From: Lactarius indigo
Lineage: Eukaryota; Basidiomycota; Agaricomycetes; Russulales; Russulaceae
DNA: 64,000 nucleotides
Direction: 5' to 3'
Assembly: GCA_025766275.1 (NCBI GenBank)
Contig: JAFKAC010000067.1
Span: 1-64,000 of the forward strand
The stretch's first letter is position 1; the number at the start of each line of letters is the position of its first letter. Positions 53,888-64,000 of this stretch are shown one piece after another. Both the position numbers and the translations under genes were made by a program. The notes below the pieces were generated by a model that worked only from the letters and a program-made list of their open reading frames with translations, made no database searches and had not been told where the DNA came from.

Positions 53888-56800
53888 ACCCATCGGCCTG
53901 GGTGAGGGCTTTAAATTGTAATTCTGTAATCATGACGCACTTTCGCTCCCTTCGAATTCCAGTCTCAATTCGCATGAATTACCAAATGGCTGACATAAAA
54001 GCATTGGTGGACTCTGGAGCCACCGACAACTTCATGCACCCAAACTTCGCGAACAAATTGGGCATTGGCACCCAGTCGCTGGCCCAACCGCGAAAAATTT
54101 GGAATATAGATAATACAGAAAATAAAGCTGGGTCCATCACTCATTTCACCAACCTAGACATATACGCCAAGGGATATCACAGAACCATGTGCTTCCTCAT
54201 CACAAACCTCAGAAGCGAAGAAATCGTCCTGGGATATCCTTGGTTGGCGACATATGAACCAGCCATCAACTGGCGGGATGTGGTCATACACGAAGAGATC
54301 ATGCCAATCGTGATCAGTATGCAGGACAGTCTAGATCAACACACAGTTATTGCATCAGTCCTCACTAACGAACAAAAGGAGGCAATAGTCCTAGAAATGG
54401 ACGAAGAAGATACATACTTGTGGGCAACTACGTCTACGGAGCTAGTGATCCGAGCAAGAACAGAAGAGGAACCTGTAGAACTGCCGGTGGTATACCAAGC
54501 TTTTCAGAAGCTCTCCAGTGAAGACGCATCTCAGCGATTCCCCCCTGCTAGACTGTGGGACCACGCAATCGACTTCAAACCTGGCACGCCTTCCGCGATA
54601 GACTGTAAAATATACCCATTAACGCAGGAAGAGGAAGGGAAACTCAAGGAGTTCTTGGACAAGAAGCTCTGGCAAGGGTACCTTCGACCCTCAATTTCCC
54701 CGTATGCATCTTCATTCTTCTTCATTAAAAAGAAGGATGGGAAGCTACGCCCTGTACAGGACTATTGCGTTATCAACTTGCATACCATACGCAACCAATA
54801 CCCACTTCCGTTGATCCAGGACCTCATCTACGATCTCAGTAATGCCCATATCTACATGAAACTCGATATCCGGTGGGGGTACAATAACGTGCATATACGG
54901 GACGGTGACCAGGAAAAAGCGGCCTTTAAAACCAAGTTCGGACTCTTTGAACCGACGGTCATGTTCTTTGGTCTCACCAATTCACCGGCAACCTTCCAAA
55001 CCATGATGAACCACATTTACTGCGACACCATTGCTAAACACGAGCTTTGTGGCACCGTCATCCACGTCTATATGGACGACATTGGCATTGCCACACGTGA
55101 AGGAGCTACATCCACTGACCACATTGCAACAGTCACGGATGTCCTTTGCATTGCCCAGGACCACGACCTCTACTTCAAACTTGAGAAGTGCTTCTTCCAT
55201 CAACCTCGGATGGATTACCTGGGGGTAATCCTTGAAAAGGGGGTAACACGCATGGATCTGGTAAAAGTTCGTGGCATCAAGGACTGGCCAACACTGACCA
55301 AAGTTAGGGACGTACGATCATTTTTGGGCTTCTGTAACTTTTACCGCCTTTTCATCTGAGGTTTCACAATCCATGCATGACCACTCAACCAATTAATGAG
55401 GAAGGATGCAGAGTGGAAATGGGGAGACAATGAAGACCGCACATTTAAAACTCTCAAACACCTTGTGACAGAAGAACCAGTGCTGGCGCACCCCAACCTA
55501 CAAGACCAGTTTGAACTAGAGGTCGATGTGTCAGGATTCGCAGTAGGTGCGGTACTCCTGCAAAGGAAAAATGATGGTCACAAGCACCTGATAGGTTACT
55601 ATTCGGCAACGTTGAGTGAAGCCGAACGAAACTACGACATCTATGACCTAGAGCTCCTCGCCATTGTCAAGGCCCTCCAGCACTGGAGACCCTTGCTCGC
55701 AGGGTCCCCACACAAGATTAAAATATTCTCGGACCACCTCAACCTCCAGTACTGGAAGACTCCGCAAAAGATCAGTCAAAGGGTTGCTCAGGAAGTACTG
55801 GAACTGATGGAGTATGATTTCGAGATCCATCACATCAAAGGGAAGAACAATGGTAGAGCGGACGCCCTATCTAGACGACCAGATTATAACCAGGGAGAGG
55901 AGGATAACCAAGGTGTGGTTGTCCTACCTCCTGAGGTATTCATACAAACTGCTAATACCGCACGCGCTTTGGAAATGCACCCGATGCTGCAACAACCGAG
56001 ACGGACCCAGGACCCAACCATTATCAAAGCATGGGTCGATGTCCACCAGTTGAAAAAGATCGAAGGAGAATGGTACAAGGACGGAAAGTTGGTGATCACC
56101 GGGCCTATGACCACATACTGGACAATAATACATGACCACCACAACCTTCCTGTCCACGGACACCCCAGTATCAGCAGGACTCAGCGGATCGTAGAGCAAC
56201 ATTACTGGTGGCCATGCCTTCGGCAGGATGTGTATGAGTATGTGGTAGGGTGCGCTGACTGTCAGCGGAACAAGGTCAACACAAGACCGACCCGCGCACC
56301 ACTATACCCCATCACCACAATAACAGATGCTCCCCCCTTTCACACCATCGCGCTGGACTTTATCACCAAACTACCAATGTCCCAATCGTACGACAGTGTC
56401 CTCACTGTTACAGATCATGATTGCAGCAAGGTGTCAATATTCATTCCGTGTAGTGAAGAAATTACAGCAGAAGAGACCGCTATCCTGTACGTCAATCACG
56501 TGTTTAAACGATTCAGATTACCACACAAAATTATCAGTGACCAAGATCCCCAATTTACGTCCAAATTCACCAAGGAAGTATGTCAAATCCTGGGCATTAA
56601 ACAAAAACATCTCAACGGCATACCATCCACGTACAGACGGACAATTGGAACAAACCAATCAGTGGTTGGAGCAGTATCTATGATTCTGGGCCAACGAGCG
56701 GCAAGATAATTGGGCGGCATATCTTCCCATAGCAGAATTTGCTCACAACAACTGGCCCCATGAGCATACAAAGCAATCCCCATTTATGCTACTCATGGGC

Positions 56801-58609
56801 TATGATCCAACAGCTGATTGGACAGATAAGCCATCCCCTATCCCAAACGTGATCACCAGGTTGACTCAGTTAAAGGAAGCGCGACAGTTGGCCCAAAGTC
56901 TTATCAAGAAGGCACAAGAAGGGTGGGTGAAACATCGAAACACACCCCATTATCAAATAGGCAATCAGGTGTGGTTGGAAGGGAAACATCTCCGAACCAA
57001 TCAACCAACGGCGAAATTAGTGGCGCGACACCATGGGCCGTTCAAGGTAGTTCAGGTGATGTCCCCTTATAACTATCACCTCGAACTTCCCACACAGTGG
57101 AGCATCCACCTGGTATTCCACATAGATCTTCTCACGCCATACAAAAGCACCACCATTCACGGCAAAAACTTCCCACGACCACCACCAGACCTTGTGGAAG
57201 GAGAGGAGGAATATGAAGTCGAGGCCATTCTAGACTCCCGGCATTTCAGCCACCACAAAAAGCTCCAGTACCTCATCAAATGGAAGGGCTACCCAGACTC
57301 AGAGAATCAGTGGGTTGATAAGGATGACGTGTTTGCACCAGAAGCAGTCGAGGTGTATCAGGTGGGCCGAATAGCCGTAAGACTCCTTAAAAGCCAACCC
57401 CTAGATGATCAGGGAGAGTATCCTTCCTACCTTTGCTCCACTCGCACCTCTATGCCCACTTCCCCTCTCAGACATGTCACCATGGCAATCCTCCTCGACC
57501 AAGTCGCACAAGACGTCGCCAACCTCATCGAAGACGACGAAGAAACCATGGTTCAACAGGTCCAGCTCACTCTGTACACACCTGCAAACATGCAAGTGGG
57601 GCATATCACCGCTCAAGAGTGGGCTAATGTCCTACAGAGATTCCCCGACCTGACTCACCAGCCTGACGACGAGCAGCAGCATGCCGTCGCTCACATCTTC
57701 CGAGATGACAACAGCAATCGGGAACCCATTGCCATCATCCCCCCAGGTGACGACCTCATCGGCACACAAGGAATTCTCCCTGCCGACCGTCCCCTCGAAG
57801 ACCCAACAGGAGTTAGAAGTAGCGGAGGACTGGCGGAGAGTGGTGAAGGAGTGGGCTGACGAACAACTGCGCTTAGCGCAGAGGAGATTGAGCAAGTTGC
57901 AGCAGCGCAGGCAGCGCTCCCTAACGACGAAGCTCACCTTGACGACGAGGATTACTACCCGGTCAGACACCCCCTCCTTCGAACGCACAGCCACCCTACT
58001 GATCCCCGAATCACCCCATGGCTTGTCCACACCAACGGGACCCCCATGTCTCGAGGACATGTGCGACTGCCCAGCGTCGCACTTCACACCCCCATTATGC
58101 ACAACGACGACCCTGCGCAGGTCCTTGCGCCTGAAGGGTTCAGGGCGAATCGACAGCCCCATTACATTCACTTCCCCATCACCGGACCCGATGGCGTAGA
58201 GAGGAATGCCAGTCATATTCAGATTGTCGGAGGTGCGAACCCCTTTGTACTGGGACTCATCCCTGGCTCCCCCCACCTTTATGGCAAACCCCTTTATGCT
58301 TTCCCGATGCTATCGGCTGCGGGACGTACCTTCATCGCCCACGAGGATTTGGTCATCCTCGCCTCCGACAAGATTACAGACCGTGCACTGCACTGCATAG
58401 GGGACGAGTCCCTAACTGCAGAGGTGACACGCTACTGGGCGGCTGCATATGAAGAAGAGCGGCTCACTGCTCGCATCCACCAACTCCAGGCCATGCGGCT
58501 GTCGGCCAGGGACGACAAGAGGGACTGTGTTTACCGGTTGGAGAGAGCCAATGTGTTGGAGAGGATCAGCGACAAGCAGTCTACGTGGATGGCGCGAGAC
58601 TTTCGGTGA
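53869..58609 (+). pseudogene. I pol, broken
   Basis: Three open pieces (to 55359, 55396-56709, 56786-57859) and a tail to 58609 cover the full E1-type pol. Protease has ALVDSGATDNF; reverse transcriptase FFGLTNSPATFQTMMNHIYC and VYMDDIGIA. The integrase zinc site, core and a chromodomain (GEEEYEVEAILDSRHFSHHK) follow. Breaks are TGA near 55358 and 55378, a 1-base shift near 56600 in the integrase and TGA 57857-57859 in the tail. The tail (FRANRQPHYIHFPITGPDGV, GLIPGSPHLYGKPLYAF) is conserved with E1. The polypurine tract lies at 58627-58639. Confidence 0.88.
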
Positions 58610-58639
58610 GTCTGGGGTCTCACGCTGAAAAGGGGGTGA

Positions 58640-59684
58640 TGTTACAGTTCCTGCACAAGACCCTTGCTGCACCAGTTGTGACTACGGCTGTAAGGTAGAT
58701 TAGTCACGGACTCGGAGTTTACGGTAGGAGTTAGGCGTTGACGGATGACTCAATCCTAGTACAGGTAGTAGTAGTATTAGGATTGCACTACTTACACAAT
58801 ACATTGGATGCTACATTACGGTGACTCATAGCAGCACTTGAAAGCCTGCTCTTTCTGTATTTAAGGTAGCTGCAGAAGACCAAGATACGCCATCTTGGTC
58901 TTCTTCAATTGTCACTTCTTGTTTCCAATTCGAACTTCGCCTCTATCTGATAGAGTGCTGTCTGGACCTACTAGTGTCTTCAAACATCTAGAAGCTGCCT
59001 GATGAACAGCACAGATAGAGAGCATACTCACAGTGGCAAAAGTGACTGTGGTGAGATATGCAGAGAGTGCTTGAAGCAGCAACAGGGAGTTGTCAGGCAA
59101 GTAAAGCAAGAGTGTCTGGTACACAGCAGTGAGAGAACTGATAATAGTATTACAGAGGAGAGGACATACCTGGTACACAGCAGTGAGAGAACTGATGTGG
59201 ACCAGGGCGTACAGGCAGTCTACTTATACTGTACAGAGGTGTGACACCAGTACAAGGGAAGTAACTACAGGTCACAGAATACAAGGAGTGCATTGTTCTA
59301 TAACAGGACAAAGGAGCATGCATATGGAGAACAAGGCGTATAGAACAAGAAGAGTCCAGACTAAGATGATATCATAATGACATCACAATAAAGATATATC
59401 CAAAGCAAGAACAAGGACGTAGTACAATGACAAGTCCAGAGGAGTCCACATGATGTCATAGTACATGATGTCATAGGTGACGCAATGATAAGTAATAGAT
59501 TGTACAGATCAAACCAGTATCTAATCTACAGCAGTCCATGCTGCAAGTCTGGTCTGTATGAGCCGCTAAGTGTGCAAGGGTCACTTATCAACACTGCCTT
59601 CGTGCCATACGCCTTTGGCGTGATTAGCTAAGTTACAGCCACCTTTGCACGCTCAAGTCAAGCTAACGCCGTGACAGTGTTACA
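58640..59684 (+). repeat. I 3' LTR, interrupted by solo LTR B4
   Basis: The outer parts 58640-58999 and 59599-59684 total 446 bases, the length of the 5' LTR, and match it with CpG-type changes. The break lies at agctgcc. Confidence 0.92.
59000..59593 (-). repeat. Solo LTR B, copy B4
   Basis: This 594-base LTR in reverse orientation (TGATGAACAGC..TTATCAACA) is flanked by the perfect duplication ctgcc (58995-58999 and 59594-59598). It has two copies of the internal unit (ctggtacacagcagtgagag). Confidence 0.93.
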
Positions 59685-60102
59685 ATTAGCTGGGTCCGAA
59701 GAAATTGACTACAGCAAACCACCATATACCGGATTACCTCCATTCCCACCAAGAGGGGGGCCCAGAGCAAGAGGAAGGGGGTGAGGAGGGTCCTGCTGAG
59801 ACCTAAGGACAGTGTTGTGCTACAATTGTAATGTGCTGGGGCACCTCTCACGAAACTGCCCACACCCCAGGCAACCCCAACAGTGGCAGCCTAATGCTGG
59901 CCCATCGAATGTCCACACCATTGCCACCACAGACTATTATACTCAAGAACAAGTACCAGCACACATCCAAGCCACATCAACCAGAAAAACAGTGGAAGAA
60001 TGAGCCAAGGAGTGGCTGTCAGGAGTGGCAAACACCCCTGATGAAGTAAAGGATCTGATCCTGCAGGATCTGTGGGGAAAGGAGGGTTTTCAGAGTGCCT
60101 GA
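59685..60102 (+). pseudogene. Element H: gag C-terminus
   Basis: H gag resumes after the duplication attag: LAGSEEIDYSKPPYTGLPPF, zinc knuckle CYNCNVLGHLSRNC, and the end WGKEGFQSA at TGA 60100-60102. TGA codons lie near 59782, 59797 and 60001. The heptamer GGGTTTT is at 60084-60090. Confidence 0.85.
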
Positions 60103-63100
60103 ACCCATTGGCCTGGGTGAGGGCTCCAGTTTCAATTTGCACAAATTACCGAATGGCTGACATAAAAGCATTGGTGGACTCAGGAGCCACTGACAACTTC
60201 TTAAACCCAAAATTCACACAAAAACTGGGAATTGGAACCCAGCCTTTGAACATGCCACGCAAAATATGGAACATAGACAATACAGAGAATAAAGCTGGGT
60301 CTATCACTCACTTCTCCGACCTCGGTGTCTATGCCAAAGGATCCCACAGAACGATGAGGTTCCTCATTACGGACCTAGGGAATGAAGACATTGTCCTTGG
60401 CTACCCCTGGTTGGCAACATACAAACCAACCATCAACTGGAGAGACACGGTCATACATGAAGACATAATGCCAGTTGTCATCAGCACCAAAGAAAGCTGA
60501 GCAGCTGATACCATCATTGCGACAGCCCTAACTAATGAAGAAAAGGAGGACGCACTTGGAGAGCTTATGGAAGAAGAAATCCGCTTGCAAGCCACCATAT
60601 CTACAGAGCTGGCCATCCAAGCGCAACAACACACGCAGGAAGTAGATCTTCCCCCCGCATACCGAGCGTTCAGGTGCCTCTTCGATGAAGAAGCATTGCA
60701 GTGTTTCCCACTGGCTAGACCATGGGATCACGCCATCGACCTTAAACTGGGAACACCATCCACAATTGATTGCAAAATCTACCCCCTGACACAGGAAGAA
60801 GAGGGTAAGCTCAAGGAGTTCCTTGACGAAAAGTTGGTACAGGGATACCTTCATCCCTCCATGTCACCGTACATATCATCCTTCTTCTTCATTAAAAAGA
60901 AGGATGGAAAGCTACGCCCAGTACAGGATTACCACATCCTCAATTCTCACACCATCCGTAACCAATACCCGCTCCCCCTAATCCAAGACCTCATCTACAA
61001 CCTCAGCAACACCCATATCTACATGAAGCTGGATATATGATGGGGGTATAACAATGTATGTATACATGATGGTGACCAGGAAAAAGCAGCGTTCAAAACC
61101 AAGTTTGGCCTGTTTGAACCTACAGTCATGTTCTTTGGCCTCACCAATTCGCCGGCCACCTTCCAGACGATGATGAACCACATCTATCACGACACCATTG
61201 CCAAACATGAACAACTCAGCACTGTCATTCATGTCTACATGGATGACATTGGTATTGCGATGCGTGAAGGCCACAACCTTGATGCACACGTCGCGGCAGT
61301 CACAGATGTTCTCCGTGTTGCGGAGGAGCACGACCTCTACTTCAAACTTGAGAAGTGCCTCTTTCATCAACCTCAGATGGATTACCTGGGGGTAATCCTT
61401 GAGAGGGGGGTAACACGTATGGACCCAGTAAAATTTCGCACTATCAAGGACTGGCCAACGCCAACCAAAGTCCAAGATGTGAGATCTTTCCTTGGGTTTT
61501 GTAATTTTTACTGTCTCTTCATCTGAGGTTTTGCAAACCACACACAACCACTGAACCAACTTACACGAAAAGACGTGGAGTGGAAATGGACAGAAGAAGA
61601 AGACATTGCCTTTCGAACACTCAAGAAGCATGTCACAGAAGAACCGGTATTGGCACACCTGTGCCTACAAGAACAGTTTGAACTTGAAGTAGATGCATCG
61701 GGATACGCGGTGGGTGCCATCCTCCTACAAAAGAAAAATGACGGGCAAAAGCACCCCATAGGATATTACTCCGCCACCCTTAACAAGGCTGAATGGAACT
61801 ATGACATATACAACCTCGAACTACTAGCCATAGTCAAAGCCCTTCACCACTGGAGACCCCTGCTTGCAGGAAGTCCTCAAAAGATCAAAATCTTCTCCGA
61901 CCACTTAAACCTCCAATACTGGAAGACCCCTCAAAAGATCAGTTGACAAGTAGCACAAGAGGTATTGGAGCTAATGGAATACAACTTCAAGATCCACCAC
62001 ATCAAAGGGAAGAACAATGGTAGAGCAGACGCGCTCTCAAGGAGACCAGATTACAGTCAAGGAGAAGAAGACAACCGGGATGTGACAGTACTCCCACTGG
62101 AAGTATTCGTGAGAGCCACTAATGCCGCACGTGATCTAGAGATACACCCAATGCTCCAACAGCTGAGGCATCAACAAGACTCTATCATCATTGAATCTTG
62201 GGTTGATGCCCACCAGTTGAAGGAGATTGACAGTAACTGGTATAAGGACAGACATCTTGTTGTCATGGGACCCACTTCTGCACAGAGGCGTATCATCTGT
62301 GACCACCACAACCCCCCTGTCCACGGTCACCCAGGGATCGCAAGAACACAACGTATAGTGGAATGACATTACTGGTGGCTGCGCATCCATAGAGACATAT
62401 ACGAGTACATTACCAGATGTGCAGAGTGTCAGCGGAACAAGGTCAATACGAGACCCACAAAGGCCCTGCTTTATCCCATCACACCACTGACGGATGCCCC
62501 CCCTTTCCACACCATCGCAATGGACTTTATCACTAAACTACCTCTCTCACAAGGGTTCGACAGCATCCTTACCATTACAGATCACAACTGCACCAAAGCA
62601 TCGATATTTATCCCGTGCAATGAGGAGATCACAGCAGAGGGGACAGCACTTTTGTACATCGACCACATATTCAAATGGTTTGGATTACCATGCAAAATTA
62701 TCAGTGACAGAGACCTGCGGTTCACCTCCAAGTTCACTCGAGAAATATGCTGGATCCTGGGGATCCAACAAAACATCTCGACCGCTTACCACCCACAAAC
62801 CAATGGACAGTCAGAGCGGACAAATCAATGGCTAGAACAATACCTCCAACTCTGGGCCAATGAGTGCCAAGATAACTGGGCCTCGTATCTGCCAATAGCC
62901 AAATTTGCACACAACAACTGGCCCCACAAGCATACAAAGAAATCGCTGTTCATGCTCCTGATGGGGTGCAACCCAACTGCTGATTGGACAGATAAGCCAT
63001 CACCCATTCCTAACATTATCACATGGCTGACACAACTCAAAGAAGCCCGACAACAAGCACAGGACCTTATCAGAAAGGCACAAGAAGGATGGGTGAAACA

Positions 63101-63300
63101 TAGAGATATGCCCAAGTATAAGGTTGGCAATCAAGTATGGCTAGAAGGGAAACATCTCTGAACCAATCAGCCAATGGGAAAATTAGCGGTGCGACACCAC
63201 GGCCCCTTTCAAATCATCCAGGTGATGTCCCCCTACAATTATCACCTTGAACTTCCCATGCAGTGGAGTATCCATCCAGTGTTCCACATTGATCTTCTCA
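60084..63300 (+). pseudogene. Element H: pol, truncated
   Basis: Open pieces separated by TGA codons cover protease (ALVDSGATDNFLNPKFTQKL), reverse transcriptase (FFIKKKDGKLRPVQDYHILN, FFGLTNSPATFQTMMNHIYH, VYMDDIGIAMREG), RNase H (ELEVDASGYAVGAILLQKKN), the zinc site and the integrase core (MDFITKLPLSQGFDSILTIT, IISDRDLRFTSKFT, YHPQTNGQSERTNQ). TGA codons at 60498, 61038, 61524, 61944, 62364 and 63159 stop the frame, most where E1 has CGA or CGN. It ends abruptly in WSIHPVFHIDLLTS, before the chromodomain, where unrelated sequence begins at about 63301. Confidence 0.87.
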
Positions 63301-64000
63301 CATCAGGAAAAACGGTATCCTGAAATTTTCAAAAAGTTTAACAAATTTTAGAAAAATGGCAATATATGCTGAGAAATAAGCGATTTTTCTGGTTTTCCAA
63401 AATTGTCAAGATAGGTGAGATAAAAACCTCCCTCCAAATTTCCAGTTAGATTTGGTAAGATCTTACCAAATATCTGCATAAATGGACATATCTTAGCATA
63501 TGTTGGGTGAATATTTCCGAAATTGCATCACAGACAGCAGAGTATTTTAGTTACAAATAAGGGCACTCAATGATAGTTGAATCCAAAAAACAATAATATA
63601 TTATAACTAATAAAAGTACATGAGACTACAATTAATACAGGCTAAGTGGTGCCGGTGACACAGTCATGGCAATGGCTAATGTGTGGCAGGGAGCCAGTGG
63701 GACAAGTAGCAGCGGTGTCGCGTTGCCATAGGCCTGCAGTTTCAATGTAAGAAAAAAAGAAAAAAAAAAAAAGAAAAAAAAAACTTATCTAAATATTGAA
63801 CCAAGTGAGCGGCGGCATTACCATGAGCAGTGTGGTAGCAGGCGAGCAGGGAGACAGGTCCTGCACCAAGTTCAACATTAAATAATAAAAAAAGAAAAGA
63901 AGAGAAACACTTATCTAGATTTGTGGAGCCGAGGTAAGAGGGCGCGGGGTCACAACAGAACTTGCACGCGGCAAGTCGACATTGTGGTGGGTCTTGCGTC
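63301..64000. other. AT-rich sequence of unknown origin at the right edge
   Basis: No frame is coding. The sequence begins at the break in H pol (tcaggaaaaacggtatcctg) and contains a perfect 20-base palindrome (63451-63470), A-runs at 63751-63780 and near 63890, and two loose repeats of gcagg/gagacaggtcctgc. It could be the end of a DNA transposon inserted in H, or flanking DNA at a deletion. Its right end is outside the window. Confidence 0.5.
63451..63470. repeat. Perfect 20-bp palindrome
   Basis: TTTGGTAAGATCTTACCAAA reads the same on both strands. It lies 150 bases into the unknown segment. A terminal or subterminal transposon signal is possible, but unproven. Confidence 0.85.

Larger units (their letters stand above)
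51442..59684 (+). mobile_element. Element I: complete but decayed Ty3/gypsy chromovirus
   Basis: The element is bounded by 446-base LTRs and by perfect duplications attag (51437-51441 and 59685-59689), in H gag. The 3' LTR is interrupted by solo LTR B4. Gag and pol have the E1 layout but several nonsense codons, many TGA for CGA, and a frameshift near 56600. The LTRs differ at 21 positions, 20 of CpG type. Confidence 0.93.

Overview
The window is fungal nuclear DNA, most likely from an Agaricomycete (Basidiomycota). The genes at the left are split by many introns of about 50-60 bases with GT..AG ends. They include families typical of mushroom-forming fungi: an F-box protein, a DUF6535 membrane protein and a LysM secreted protein. 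All remaining sequence is dominated by Ty3/gypsy chromodomain retrotransposons.

Left part, 1-16.6 kb: six host genes. They are proteasome subunit beta-6 (PRE7/PSMB1, minus), a conserved fungal protein of unknown function (minus), the SWI/SNF-RSC subunit Ssr4 (minus), a divergent F-box gene (plus) whose start codon lies 58 bases from that of ssr4, a DUF6535 membrane protein (plus) and a small secreted LysM-type protein (plus). Between them lie gene-poor stretches in which I see nothing I can support.

Right part, 16.6-63.3 kb: one nest of retrotransposons in retrotransposons. I name the elements A, D, G, H, E1, E2 and I, and the solo-LTR families B, F, J and K. The order of nesting can be read from 5-bp target-site duplications (TSDs). 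A (minus) is split in its RNase H region by G (plus). G's 5' LTR is split by D (minus, TSD GGTTT). D carries solo LTRs B (CAGAG), B (CCATC), K (AGAAA) and F (CAAGG), and the nearly intact 7.8-kb element E1 (ATCGT). G's gag is split by H (plus). H's gag is split by E2 (minus, TSD GGAAA; itself carrying solo LTR J, TSD CGGAC) and by I (plus, TSD ATTAG; a solo LTR B, TSD CTGCC, sits in its 3' LTR). A 5-kb segment between two opposed LTR-B copies (17.9-23.0 kb) has been inverted. Reversing it rejoins the reading frames of A and D and re-pairs both TSDs.

The retroelements share a common design: an 11-base primer-binding site just after the 5' LTR that is complementary to a site inside the LTR about 34 bases after the TATA box (self-priming of the Tf1/sushi kind), a gag frame with no AUG at its conserved start, a GGGTTTT heptamer at the gag-pol overlap, and a roughly 400-residue pol tail after the chromodomain. 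In three intact LTR pairs, 41 of 42 differences I counted by eye are at CpG-type sites, and most nonsense codons are TGA where related copies have CGA. This points to methylation-driven decay of the repeats. The last 700 bases (63,301-64,000) are AT-rich, non-coding and of unknown origin.
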